Assembly (NCBI RefSeq): GCF_024808255.1
Contig: NZ_JANTYS010000025.1
Coordinates: 25,235-89,234, forward strand
Source of the DNA: Mucilaginibacter dorajii
Lineage (GTDB): Bacteria; Bacteroidota; Bacteroidia; Sphingobacteriales; Sphingobacteriaceae
Reading direction: 5' to 3'
Length of the DNA: 64,000 nucleotides
Each line of letters starts with the position of its first letter. The first letter of the stretch is position 1. Shown piece after piece: positions 9,601 to 17,470 of this stretch. The position numbers and the translations under genes were made by a program. The notes under the pieces are model-generated. The model was not told the origin of the DNA. It saw nothing but the letters and a program-made list of their open reading frames with translations, and ran no database searches.

Positions 9601-10273
9601 TGGCCGCTTGTTTTTGCTGCCTGATACCGTTAAAGGCAAAGGGATCGGCCAGGTTAATCACGTATTGGTTATTGGTGCGCTGTAAAAAAAAGGTAGCTAT
9701 CAGGTAGCCCAAAAACAGGATGATGCCCCCGCTATAGATCACCTTAATATTGCGGGTGATAGCAACCAGGCCATAAAACAGGGATGAAGTGAAGATAAGA
9801 TTAGGCACTGCTATCATTAAAAACGGTTGCCAGTAATACATGAAATTGTTGGGACCATAATTGCTGGCATCTTTCCAGTGCATGAGCGGGCCAAGCTTGG
9901 TGCCCAAAAATACGCCCGCCATTACCGCGCTGCTAATGATGAGCACAAATAGGAGCGAACTAAAATACCTGCCCCAAAAGTAGCCGGCTTTAGTAATAGG
10001 GTAAGTGAGGTAATAATCTTTGGTATTGTGCTCAATATCTTTGTATAAAGGCATCCCCATAATGCCCGATGTTACCAGCATCATAAACATGCTAATCCAC
10101 CCCATGGCAAAAGCGATAAGCATAGGGCTGTTGATGTGCTCCTTTTCGCCAACCGGGAGTGAACCTGTTGCAAAAGAACCGGTTATAAAAATAAGGGTAG
10201 CGAAGAAATAAACATACACCAGGGGTCTCCTGAGGCGATTTTGCGCCTCAAAAGCAAATATTTTCCAAAACAT
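6638..10273 (-). CDS. ABC-2 permease fused to a degenerate M1 aminopeptidase-like domain
   Basis: The protein has 1,211 residues. Residues 1-580 contain two ABC-2 type membrane blocks with about 12 hydrophobic segments in total. A beta-rich region and an M1 (gluzincin) peptidase-like domain follow. Fusions of this design are known in Bacteroidota, annotated as ABC permease/M1 aminopeptidase. At the expected HExxH site this copy reads I951-Q-V-A-Q955 followed by QWW, so both zinc-binding histidines and the catalytic glutamate are missing. The third-ligand glutamate is still seen in PEGLARY (E975), one residue further away than usual. The gene follows its ATPase gene by 12 nt. It is probably a transporter subunit with a catalytically dead extracytoplasmic domain, perhaps binding peptides. 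Confidence 0.85.
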   Translation of the reverse strand: MFWKIFAFEAQNRLRRPLVYVYFFATLIFITGSFATGSLPVGEKEHINSPMLIAFAMGWISMFMMLVTSGIMGMPLYKDIEHNTKDYYLTYPITKAGYFWGRYFSSLLFVLIISSAVMAGVFLGTKLGPLMHWKDASNYGPNNFMYYWQPFLMIAVPNLIFTSSLFYGLVAITRNIKVIYSGGIILFLGYLIATFFLQRTNNQYVINLADPFAFNGIRQQKQAATAAMQNTNLIEFGGPLLLNRILWPGLGLILLVYTYIRFNFEDFFSGKRDKNLVKEGLVNRNAVRPKVATSFTGSYNRKTLLSLTKTELLNIVRDNYFWIIISCGLVFLGFVLSMGNSFYYIPDFPRTVELLDIFNEVFPFFIFFIIIFYTGETVHRDRITRYAFINDSLPAPNWVLNGSRLLSLLVLGLGLSLVPMVMSLGVQIAKGFTQFNFPVYILSVFGLILPRFLEMVVFSYVIHVVVNNKFAAHGIGITIWVALYFLHTTSIFNYNLLLYSYTPGYRISDMDGIGHMAAPVAWFNIYWLVTAGLLVIVAALFYYRGVSSTLKERLQLVAGRFNTKTRLITVVLAIVFLSLSSFIYYNVSYLNNYLTKSENDERAVLYERTLKPYQNLPLPSVTSIKLNVDVYPEKQQSATHGYFTLVNKTPKTISQLLIDADGVPEYDLKTKGKPIPFTTPLIYERGKFNWFRSKQDTSDFRLYKFEKPLAPGDSVVVELRSAVYYKGFSNDLYSADLLRNGTFFKGGLPGIGYDDDDELGSPYERKQYGLPPKKEEVFEQNDPEGLNTLRIGKGASIQKFDLTVSTSPGQTAVSTGTLQRQWTKDGRNYFHYVQNNPGMYPPFAILSAKYALLHDVVKLDSGRQVNASIFYNPLHAANIHRYHNAIKDGIKYLSASYGNYPFDEMRIAETGIYGPQASVLSTLSTYTENDGWNADFGKPGLFDFCYYNGMIQVAQQWWRYQVAPNSTIGSFVIPEGLARYDAFVMVEKKYGKNNIHDVLQDEMWRYLYFHSRGGEPEHTLLRANEWHEYQGKAANVLYGLRDLIGEQNMNAALREFKDTYAFKKEPPYPGNNDLYRYLKKHTPDSLQYYLTDTWEKITFYDNHVIDAKATAMGNGQYKVTLKVSTGKIYINGKGDDVPATMNDYIDIAIFAADTRNKEGYNQVNPLYFQKHKLTAGEHTIIITVKGKPERVGIDPYNKLIDRVPRDNTKAL

Positions 10274-10285
10274 AGCGATAGGGTT

Positions 10286-11173
10286 TTAAATGGTATTTAC
10301 ATCTACACGGGTAGCAATATTGCTAAAATATACATCTTCCAGGTTGGGCGTAGCAGGAGCGAAACCTTTGCCTGGATCAGTTTCGGCCAGGATACGGATA
10401 TGGAGCTTGCCCGTTTTTAGCTGGGTAGAGATCACCGAAAAATCATCCTGGTAAAAGCTTAGTTCGGCCTTATCAATGGCCTTGCTAAAAATCCGGCCCT
10501 CCATTTCGTTTACGGCTGTATCGGGTTCGCCGGCATATAAAACCTCGCCCTGGCAAATAATGGCAAAGTTGGAGCACAGCGTACTCACATCCTCCACAAT
10601 ATGGGTTGATAGGATAACGATGGTGTTTTCGCCAAGCTGGCTTAACAGGTTATAAAAGCGGTTGCGCTCGGCGGGGTCAAGTCCGGCGGTGGGTTCATCA
10701 ACAATAATAAGTTTGGGATTGCCAATCAGCGCCTGCGCTATGCCGAAACGCTGTTTCATACCGCCCGAATACGTGCCCAGGTTTTTCCTTTTATCCTTGC
10801 CCAGGTTTACGTTATCAAGCAGGGCGGCAACCAGTTCTTTACGTTCGGCATTGTTGCCTACACCTTTTAGCTGCGCAATATGGTCAAGCATACGCTCGGC
10901 ACTTATTTTAGGATATACACCAAACTCCTGGGGGAGGTAGCCTAATAATTGCCGTACCTCGGTTTTGTTTTTGAGCACATCCAGATCATCTAAAAAGATG
11001 CTACCGGCATCGGCCTCCTGCAAGGTGGCAATGGTACGCATCAGTGATGATTTGCCCGCACCGTTAGGGCCCAATAGGCCAAACATGCCGTTATTTAAGG
11101 TAAGCGATACATCCTTAAGCGCGTGAACACCGTTGGAGTATGTTTTTGAAAGTGAATTGATCTGTAATTTCAT
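10286..11173 (-). CDS. ABC transporter ATP-binding protein (partner of the M1-fused permease)
   Basis: The 295-residue ATPase has Walker A GPNGAGKSS near residue 36, the signature YSGGMKQR near 140, Walker B LIIVDEPTAGLD and the H-loop STHIVED. It energises transport through a cognate ABC-2 membrane subunit. The best partner is the large fused permease gene 12 nt downstream. A C-terminal extension of about 75 residues after the nucleotide-binding domain contains a mixed alpha/beta region of the kind seen in CcmA/NatA-type ATPases. The substrate cannot be read from the sequence. Confidence 0.93.
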   Translation of the reverse strand: MKLQINSLSKTYSNGVHALKDVSLTLNNGMFGLLGPNGAGKSSLMRTIATLQEADAGSIFLDDLDVLKNKTEVRQLLGYLPQEFGVYPKISAERMLDHIAQLKGVGNNAERKELVAALLDNVNLGKDKRKNLGTYSGGMKQRFGIAQALIGNPKLIIVDEPTAGLDPAERNRFYNLLSQLGENTIVILSTHIVEDVSTLCSNFAIICQGEVLYAGEPDTAVNEMEGRIFSKAIDKAELSFYQDDFSVISTQLKTGKLHIRILAETDPGKGFAPATPNLEDVYFSNIATRVDVNTI

Positions 11174-11195
11174 AAGGATTGGAAGGTTAAGCTGT

Positions 11196-11930
11196 TTATT
11201 GTTTTATGGTTTTAATAGCGGCCCCATTCATAATAAGTAAAGCGCTATCTGCCATTTGATAATGCAGATCGGTGATTTTCGCTTCGCTTAAAATGAGCTG
11301 ACCTTTGTTACGGATATCAAAATTGGTATGCTGAATGTTATTGGTTTTTAAAAGGGTTAGTTTTGATAAACTGTTATCGTTGATACTGGTTACAGCTTTT
11401 AAATAACCGAGGCTATTATTGATTAGTATTACCTCACTTCCCCATTGCTGCGTAATAGCAAGGCTATCCTGTTTAAAGCCATCTATTAACACATGGTGCC
11501 TTCCCCAGCCATCAATAGCTGTGGTATCGGTATAACTTACTTTATTTAAAGTATAAGTAGCGTTGGCGTGCATGGCTTTAAGGTTGGGGCACGATATAAT
11601 GATCATATAATCATCGCCGGTATTAAAGCGGGCGTAACCCCAGTTTAAATCAACCTGCAGGGTGTTGCCGGTTTGTTTAAACACCAGGTTGTCTTTAGGC
11701 ATATTGTTAACCATCACCTTAAAAGGCCCCTGTACCAGTTTTACATTAACGTTTTCTGATGGGTTGATGATCACTTCATTAAAATTGCGGTAAGGCAGGG
11801 TGGTAAAGTTAAAGTAGGGGTCTTTGTAATGGCCGGTAAGGTATTCCCTTTTCATGGCTATGGCGTACACGATGTTTGATATAACCAGTGTAAGCAAAAT
11901 GGCTATCAAAAATTTATTACTGGTTTTCAT
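11196..11930 (-). CDS. DUF2807-like (GIN domain) membrane-anchored protein
   Basis: The 244-residue protein begins MKTSNK and has one N-terminal hydrophobic segment (FLIAILLTLVISNIVYAIA, residues 6-24). A repetitive beta-rich region follows, with short segments such as SEAKITDLHYQMADSALLIM recalling the beta-helix of the DUF2807 head-GIN family. I recognise the family only weakly. The ATG at 11930 lies inside the end of the GntR gene (14 nt overlap), which suggests translational coupling. Genes of this type often accompany ABC/GntR operons in Bacteroidota. The function is unknown. Confidence 0.7.
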   Translation of the reverse strand: MKTSNKFLIAILLTLVISNIVYAIAMKREYLTGHYKDPYFNFTTLPYRNFNEVIINPSENVNVKLVQGPFKVMVNNMPKDNLVFKQTGNTLQVDLNWGYARFNTGDDYMIIISCPNLKAMHANATYTLNKVSYTDTTAIDGWGRHHVLIDGFKQDSLAITQQWGSEVILINNSLGYLKAVTSINDNSLSKLTLLKTNNIQHTNFDIRNKGQLILSEAKITDLHYQMADSALLIMNGAAIKTIKQ

Positions 11931-12315
11931 GGCCTGCATCTTTTTGGAGTTGATTATCTTTTTTAAACTGTTGGTATACCTGTTGCAGGTCATCCAATTC
12001 AATATCAAGCAACTGGATGTTCCTGAAAAAATCGGGCAGCTCCTGCTGCATAAAACGTTCTTTACGGATGGCTTTTATTTTGGCGGCGCCATCGGCCGCT
12101 ACAAAAAGGCCCATACCCCGCTTGTTGATGATCACTTCCTGGTTTTGCAAAAGTTCATAAGCGCGATTAACCGTATTGGGGTTAACTTCAAGCTCAATGG
12201 CCAAATCGCGGATGGAGGTGATCTTCTCGCCGGCGGGCCATTTGCCCGTTAATATATTTTCGCTTACCGCTCCGGCAATTTGCAGGTAAATGGGTTCGTT
12301 TTCTTTAAAATCCAT
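11917..12315 (-). CDS. GntR-family transcriptional regulator, YtrA subfamily
   Basis: The 132-residue protein starts MDFKENEPIYLQIAG, the usual opening of the GntR winged helix (DNA-binding domain to about residue 70, with SIRDLAIELEVNPNTVNRAY as helix-turn-helix). Only about 55 further helical residues follow, so there is no large ligand-binding domain, which is typical of YtrA-type repressors of ABC transporter operons. I prefer the ATG at 12315 over one 18 codons upstream that overlaps the permease gene. The probable operator is the dyad at 13970-13991 in front of the operon, making this an autoregulator. Confidence 0.92.
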   Translation of the reverse strand: MDFKENEPIYLQIAGAVSENILTGKWPAGEKITSIRDLAIELEVNPNTVNRAYELLQNQEVIINKRGMGLFVAADGAAKIKAIRKERFMQQELPDFFRNIQLLDIELDDLQQVYQQFKKDNQLQKDAGHENQ

Positions 12316-12326
12316 GTGCTGTAAAA

Positions 12327-13118
12327 TTAAGCCTGCTTTTCTTTTAACCGGTAGTAAGCCGCAATCCAAAACAAAACCGCGATAACCAAATACATCACAA
12401 ATGCATAACCTTCCCTGTTATTAACCAGGTTGACGACCATGACGTGACCGTTTTCCAGAAAAGCGACGTTTGTTAAAGGCAATGACGAAAAGGTATCTTT
12501 ATGAAGCAACGCATCCATCAAAAGCTTGTTGCCAAACATTAAGACCGCTACCGCGATAAAAAACAGGAACGCCGTTTTAATAAAGTGGAGCTTTTTAAAA
12601 CAGATGGCACCAAAAAAAGCAATGCTGTGCAAAAGCGAATAAATGGCCAATGCCACGTATAATAAAGGATATTGCAATGCACCGGGCTTTTGGAAAATGT
12701 TGAATAACTCGGGCTTTTGCTGCGCAAAATGCTTCGCGTTTATTAAAAACAGCATTACCAGGTAAAAGCTGCCGGTAACTATTATAAACAAAATGGCAAA
12801 AGAGTATAACCAGGCCACCAGGTATTTTTCGAAGTGGCTGGCCGGTAACGATAACCAGGTTATCACTTTTTTACTGCTGCCATATTCGGCAAAAATGGTA
12901 CTGGTAAATATGGTGCCGGATAGCAAAAGTATCCAGGCATACAGCAGCATCTGGAACATAGGATCGAGCGAGGTATTGATCATGTATATTAAGAAGCTTC
13001 CGCCCATCACCATTACACCTACCAACACCACTATCGACATCAGGTACCTGGTGTAATGCTCCTGGCTGTGCTTTATAAAAAGCCTGCCAAACCTGGCCGG
13101 ACTAAAAAAGTTTGACAT
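12327..13118 (-). CDS. ABC-2-like integral membrane protein
   Basis: The 263-residue protein has six hydrophobic segments (for example YLMSIVVLVGVMVMGGSFLI, FAILFIIVTGSFYLVMLFL and FVMYLVIAVLFWIAAYY), the size and topology of an ABC-2 type permease subunit. It lies 3 nt downstream of an ATPase gene and 11 nt upstream of the GntR gene on the same strand. It is therefore most likely the membrane partner of the ATPase at 13122-13958. No residue motif identifies a substrate. The terminal KLKEKQA-like basic tail is cytoplasmic by the positive-inside rule. Confidence 0.82.
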   Translation of the reverse strand: MSNFFSPARFGRLFIKHSQEHYTRYLMSIVVLVGVMVMGGSFLIYMINTSLDPMFQMLLYAWILLLSGTIFTSTIFAEYGSSKKVITWLSLPASHFEKYLVAWLYSFAILFIIVTGSFYLVMLFLINAKHFAQQKPELFNIFQKPGALQYPLLYVALAIYSLLHSIAFFGAICFKKLHFIKTAFLFFIAVAVLMFGNKLLMDALLHKDTFSSLPLTNVAFLENGHVMVVNLVNNREGYAFVMYLVIAVLFWIAAYYRLKEKQA

Positions 13119-13121
13119 ATG

Positions 13122-13958
13122 CTATGATGCTTTTAATAATTCAACTATTTTTTTGTTACCACTAATAATGGCATTGAACAACAGTTCCAGGTCTACCTTG
13201 CTAAAGCGGCCCGATGTGTTTTGTAAAATGGCGTTGGTGCCCCGCATATCCTTTTCTTCATATACCGGCTTTAAACCTTCGGTATCGGCATAAAAACCGA
13301 AGGTTAATTTTTCTACCACTTCGTCCATAGGCAGGTTAACTACAATTTCTTTTTCGTGCAATACAAGCAGGGTATCAATCAGGCTATCCAGATCGCGCAC
13401 CTGGTGGGTTGATATCACAATGCAGCGCTCATCGGTAAGTACCGAGGCTATAAGTTTCCTGAACTGCACTTTTGAAGGGATATCCAGCCCGTTTGTAGGC
13501 TCATCCATAACCAGTAAACCGGTGTTGGTAGCCAGACCGAAGGCGATCATGGCCTTTTTTTGTTGACCGAATGATTGTTTATCCATCACCGCGTTTTCAT
13601 CAACATCTAAAGCTTTGAGGTAGATATAAAAATCCGACTTGCTGAATTTGGGATAAAAGCCGGCGGTATTGGCTACATATTGTGCCGGGGTAAATGACGG
13701 CACGTAAATATCTTCGGCCAGGAAATAGATCTGCTCCAATACAGAAACCGGTCGGCCTGAAACGCTCAACCCTTTAAGCAAACAGCTCCCTTTTTGCGGA
13801 TAGGCCAGGCCGGCCATATTTTTTAACAGGGTTGATTTACCTGCCCCGTTTTTGCCAAGCAGTCCGTAAATGTGCCCTTGCTGTAATGCAAGGTTTAAAT
13901 CCTTAAACAACAGGGCTTGCCTGTTGTAGCCAAAACTCAGATTTTTAATTTCAACCAT
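13122..13958 (-). CDS. ABC transporter ATP-binding protein, first gene of the operon
   Basis: The 278-residue ATPase has Walker A GLLGKNGAGKSTLLK near residue 35, Walker B LLVMDEPTNGLD near 153 and an H-loop STHQVRD. The signature helix reads SFGQQKKA where most ABC proteins have LSGGQ-like sequence, a substitution common in YtrB-like ATPases of GntR-controlled operons. It partners with the permease whose gene starts 3 nt downstream. The gene opens the seven-gene minus-strand operon, and its ATG is 12 nt from the proposed GntR operator, so the repressor would block its transcription. Confidence 0.93.
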   Translation of the reverse strand: MVEIKNLSFGYNRQALLFKDLNLALQQGHIYGLLGKNGAGKSTLLKNMAGLAYPQKGSCLLKGLSVSGRPVSVLEQIYFLAEDIYVPSFTPAQYVANTAGFYPKFSKSDFYIYLKALDVDENAVMDKQSFGQQKKAMIAFGLATNTGLLVMDEPTNGLDIPSKVQFRKLIASVLTDERCIVISTHQVRDLDSLIDTLLVLHEKEIVVNLPMDEVVEKLTFGFYADTEGLKPVYEEKDMRGTNAILQNTSGRFSKVDLELLFNAIISGNKKIVELLKAS

Positions 13959-13969
13959 AAAGAGTAGCG

Positions 13970-13991
13970 GTGTATTGGTTATCTAATACAC
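13970..13991. promoter_or_regulatory. Probable operator of the YtrA-type GntR regulator
   Basis: GTGTATT (13970-13976) and AATACAC (13985-13991) form a perfect 7-bp dyad with an 8-nt spacer, placed 12-33 nt upstream of the first gene of the ABC/GntR operon. GntR proteins bind such short dyads. On the minus strand TTTG (13997-13994) stands 19 nt from TACACC, so the dyad overlaps a possible weak promoter. Assignment to this regulator is inferred from position and symmetry. Confidence 0.6.
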
Positions 13992-14179
13992 AGCAAACCA
14001 CGGTACTTTTTTTTGTATTTCCTAATGATTTGGAAAAAATATTTTTTTGACAGAGAGAGCAGTCGAAACATTTTTCAGATCGGGCAAAGCGCCATGTGAT
14101 AATGTGTTAAAGCACTTATAGCAATAAGTGATCTTCTATTTCCAAAAACAAAACATATAATTCCCTACTTTAGAAGTAT

Positions 14180-15685
14180 ATGTTACCTCTACTCGTTTCC
14201 AAACAAATTCGCCAGGCTGATGCTTTTACCATAGCTAATGAGCCAATTTCATCTATCGACCTGATGGAACGGGCCTCCAAAGCTTTTGTGGGCTGGTTTA
14301 TTAACCATTTCCCTGATAAACACAGATCGATATCTTTTTACTGCGGCACCGGTAATAACGGTGGCGACGGCCTGGCCATTGCCCATTTACTTAAAGAACA
14401 TCAATATAAAAACATCAACATAAAAATTGCCCGCTTCAGCGATAAAGCATCTGATGATTTTAACACTAATTTTGCCAGGTTAACGCAAACAAATATTCCG
14501 GTAATTGAAATTCAAAAAGGCGTTGACCTGCCCGGGAAAAACGGTGATATCATTATTGATGCACTGTTGGGCAGTGGCCTCAATAAGCCATTAGCCGATG
14601 ATTATGAGCGACTGGTAAAACACATTAACAAACAAGGCAAGGTCGTTGTAGCTGTGGATGTGCCTACAGGCTTCTTTTCAGAAGGCGAGGTATTGCCAGA
14701 TGCTGTTGCTATCAAAGCAGACCTGGTGATCACCTTTCAGCAACCCAAGATCAATTTTCTACTACCCGAATCAGCTCCCTATATCGATTGCTGGGAGGCC
14801 GTTAACATCGGTATCAATGAAAGTTTTGTGCAATCCTTAAACTCCCCTTACCAGTTTATAGAGGAAAAAGACATCCGCGCCATATTAAAACCCAGGCACC
14901 GCTTTAGCAATAAAGGCACCTATGGGCACGCATTGATCATTGCAGGGCAGGCACAAACTATGGGGGCCGCGTTACTAAGCGCCGCGGCTGCCGCGCATGC
15001 CGGGGCCGGCTTAACCACAGCCTGCGTTCCGGAAAGCGGCTTAACTGCCCTGAATAGCTACCTGCCAGAAATTATGGCGATAGTGAGGAACGAAAGCAAA
15101 TTGCCCCAAATTGAATGGGATAAATTTAACGCCATAGCCATTGGTCCTGGCTTGGGTAAAGCAGCAGATGCTGCTAATCTTTTATTGGCACTTATCAAAA
15201 ACTACAAAAAACCATTAGTAATTGATGCCGATGCACTTAATTTGCTGGCCGCCGATAAAATATTACTACAAAAGCTACCTGCCGGCAGTATTTTAACACC
15301 ACACATGAAAGAGTTTGACCGCCTGTTTGGCGAGCACAAAAACTGGTGGGCAAGGCTGCAAACAGCCATGCAAAGGGCAAAAGAATATAATATTTACATT
15401 GTTTTAAAAAACGATTATACTATTACAGTATCACCAGAAGGGAAAGCTTATTTTAACTCCACAAGTAATGCCGCTATGGCATCAGGGGGGATGGGTGATG
15501 TACTTACGGGAATTATTGCCGCACTGCTTGCTCAAAAATATTCGCCATTAGATGCCTGTTTGGCAGGCGTTTATATCCATGGTAAAGCGGGCGATGAATT
15601 AGGCTTGCCTAATAGACTCAATGTAATTTTGCCGGGTAAGCTGGCCTCGCACTTACCAGTTACCATGGCAAAATTAATGGCATAA
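14180..15685 (+). CDS. nnr: Bifunctional NAD(P)H-hydrate epimerase / ADP-dependent dehydratase
   Basis: The 501-residue protein joins the YjeF N-terminal epimerase domain (about 1-215; GTGNNGGDGLAIA near 54) to the ribokinase-like C-terminal dehydratase domain (about 225-498). The latter carries the GPGLGK loop and the nucleotide-binding MASGGMGDVLTG near 435. It repairs damaged NADHX and NADPHX: the epimerase interconverts R and S forms and the dehydratase restores NAD(P)H using ADP. Length and domain order match the family. It is divergent from the ABC operon and ends at a hairpin terminator, so it is probably transcribed alone. Confidence 0.96.
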   Translation: MLPLLVSKQIRQADAFTIANEPISSIDLMERASKAFVGWFINHFPDKHRSISFYCGTGNNGGDGLAIAHLLKEHQYKNINIKIARFSDKASDDFNTNFARLTQTNIPVIEIQKGVDLPGKNGDIIIDALLGSGLNKPLADDYERLVKHINKQGKVVVAVDVPTGFFSEGEVLPDAVAIKADLVITFQQPKINFLLPESAPYIDCWEAVNIGINESFVQSLNSPYQFIEEKDIRAILKPRHRFSNKGTYGHALIIAGQAQTMGAALLSAAAAAHAGAGLTTACVPESGLTALNSYLPEIMAIVRNESKLPQIEWDKFNAIAIGPGLGKAADAANLLLALIKNYKKPLVIDADALNLLAADKILLQKLPAGSILTPHMKEFDRLFGEHKNWWARLQTAMQRAKEYNIYIVLKNDYTITVSPEGKAYFNSTSNAAMASGGMGDVLTGIIAALLAQKYSPLDACLAGVYIHGKAGDELGLPNRLNVILPGKLASHLPVTMAKLMA

Positions 15686-15717
15686 AAAAAGGATGCAAGT
15701 ATCATACATCCTTTTTT
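15685..15717 (+). terminator. Hairpin terminator after the NAD(P)HX repair gene
   Basis: An 11-bp stem, AAAAAAGGATG (15685-15695) with CATCCTTTTTT (15707-15717), encloses an 11-nt loop and overlaps the stop codon. The A and T runs would let it act in both directions. From here to 15957 the DNA is AT-rich and I see no gene in it. Confidence 0.8.
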
Positions 15718-15957
15718 GATTAACTATTAACTGATCTTATAAAGAACTAAATACTCATATGAATGAGTTAGATTTATCACTTACATTTTCAATTTTCACA
15801 GGCTCTGTTTAATCTAACTGGTTATAAGACGTGCGAGACATCCTAATAGTTACAAAAAAACGAATAAATGGTTTGGGTTATTGTTAAAAAGCTGTTAAAT
15901 AATTACAAAAGAGTGCATTTTATTAACAAAAGCCCCCAAATGACACTTATTTTAAAC

Positions 15958-15987
15958 AAAAAGGACGCCTCACATAGTGAAACGTCC
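15958..15987 (-). terminator. Terminator of the sigma/anti-sigma operon
   Basis: On the minus strand GGACG (15987-15983) pairs with CGTCC (15967-15963), with an inner TCAC/GTGA pairing, followed by TTTTTGTTT. It lies 26 nt downstream of the anti-sigma stop. Confidence 0.7.
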
Positions 15988-16013
15988 CGTCATTTACATG
16001 TAAACTTCTTTTT

Positions 16014-16880
16014 TTAATATTTGCCAATAACCACCATTTGGTCAAGCGTTGGGTTAACGCTGCCGCCTCTTGGCTCTAAAGTCACCGCGAAAGCATCTGC
16101 CGAAGCAATTGATTTCATTTCCTTAATGCTGGCAGTAGTGTCACTTGCAGAGTCAAACACACCCAGGTCAACAGGCTTGCCACCTACAAGGGCCCAAAGC
16201 TGGTATTGGTGTGCTTTATCATTTTGCGCCATCTTCATATCGGCAATATCTAACACCACTTTTTTCTTACCGGGGCTAAATGCCAGTGTAATGGCCGAGG
16301 CCGGATTTTTAGGTGTGCCTTTTAAGCGGATAAGCTTGTATGAGGTATCACGAAAAACGGTAAGCTCCTTATCCATCAGGTTTACCTGGTTGGCAAACTG
16401 TTGCTTGCTTTGCTGCAGGGCTATCAACTGGCTATTTGAATCCTGTAATTTATTGTTTAAATTAAAGATAGCTACTGCGCTTGCAATCAATAAGGCCAGG
16501 CTGGCAGCAAATGCATATTTATAAAAATTGCTCTCTTTGCGTACAGGCATCGCTACAATAGCATTGCCCTGTTCTTCTTCCTCTTCTTCGTAGGTATCAC
16601 TCTCGTTATGTGGTGGGGCGGCGGTAAAATTTCTGTCGTCACCAAAATTGGTAAGTAAGCTACCCAGTATTCTGCCTCTTAAATCTTCTGATGGTTCAAC
16701 CGCGTTTTCTTTTGCATACAGTTCCATTGACAGTTCTATTTCATCCAGTTCGGCTTTTACCTCCGGATGTTTAGAAGCCATCTCCTCAACCTGGCGCTTT
16801 TCGTCGGGGGTAACATCCCCCAAAACGTAAAGTTCCAGAATTCCTGTTTCGATATATGCTTTTAAATCTTCCACTTTCAA
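16014..16880 (-). CDS. Anti-sigma factor, RskA type
   Basis: The 288-residue protein has an N-terminal helical sigma-binding region (about 1-75), an acidic linker with a run of glutamates near 98-104, one membrane helix at about 118-137 (YAFAASLALLIASAVAIF) and an extracytoplasmic RskA C-terminal domain (MAQNDKAHQYQLWALVGGKP onward). It would hold the ECF sigma factor from the adjacent gene at the membrane until a signal triggers release. No ATG is available; the start is read as TTG overlapping the sigma stop as TTGA, a coupled arrangement. A GTG two codons later is an alternative. No HxxxCxxC zinc motif is present. Confidence 0.9.
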   Translation of the reverse strand: MKVEDLKAYIETGILELYVLGDVTPDEKRQVEEMASKHPEVKAELDEIELSMELYAKENAVEPSEDLRGRILGSLLTNFGDDRNFTAAPPHNESDTYEEEEEEQGNAIVAMPVRKESNFYKYAFAASLALLIASAVAIFNLNNKLQDSNSQLIALQQSKQQFANQVNLMDKELTVFRDTSYKLIRLKGTPKNPASAITLAFSPGKKKVVLDIADMKMAQNDKAHQYQLWALVGGKPVDLGVFDSASDTTASIKEMKSIASADAFAVTLEPRGGSVNPTLDQMVVIGKY

Positions 16881-17428
16881 TTAAAATGTTTTCTGAGTTC
16901 TTGTATGCCCATTCTCAACCTGGTTTTAATAGTACCCAACGGAATGCCCAATTCTTCGGCGGCTTCCACGTGTGTGTACCCTTTAAAATAAACCAGATCG
17001 ATGATTGATTTTTGGTCAGGCTTTAATGTCTGAACTAAATCTTTAACACCCATCAACTCAGGCTTGTAAACTGTATTCCTTTGCTCGTCTATGAAAGCTA
17101 CGTTATTTTCAATCTCCTGGTTTTTGTTTTGGTTCTTAAAATCTTTTGATCTGATCTTGTCTATTGCCAGGTTGCGGGCAATATTAACCATCCAGGTAAA
17201 TAAACGGCCTTTTTCGGTACTGTAGCTTGAAAAGGAATGCCAGATTTTTACGAAAGTTTCCTGTAAAATATCTTCTGCTATAGCGGTATCTACAACAATG
17301 CGGGATATAACACCAAATAAAGAGGACGAATACATGTCATAAAGCGCTTCTATTGCAACTTTTTCATGATTCCTTAGTGAAAGCACTAATTCGTCTTCAG
17401 AAAGAGATATTTTGCGTTTTTTGCTCAA
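16877..17428 (-). CDS. ECF sigma-70 family RNA polymerase sigma factor
   Basis: The 183-residue protein has a region 2 (about 25-95, with DILQETFVKIWHSF and FTWMVNIARNLAIDKIRS) and a region 4 helix-turn-helix (about 130-180, GYTHVEAAEELGIPLGTIKTRL). This layout resembles SigK-like ECF factors, matching the RskA-type anti-sigma partner encoded immediately downstream with a 4-nt overlap. The start is TTG: a TGA stands in frame upstream with no ATG between. The pair is probably transcribed from its own promoter, 42 nt after lipA. The regulon and signal are not visible. Confidence 0.94.
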   Translation of the reverse strand: MSKKRKISLSEDELVLSLRNHEKVAIEALYDMYSSSLFGVISRIVVDTAIAEDILQETFVKIWHSFSSYSTEKGRLFTWMVNIARNLAIDKIRSKDFKNQNKNQEIENNVAFIDEQRNTVYKPELMGVKDLVQTLKPDQKSIIDLVYFKGYTHVEAAEELGIPLGTIKTRLRMGIQELRKHFN

Positions 17429-17470
17429 TTTGGGTTTATTGCTCGATATGGTGAAGATATAAAGGATATA

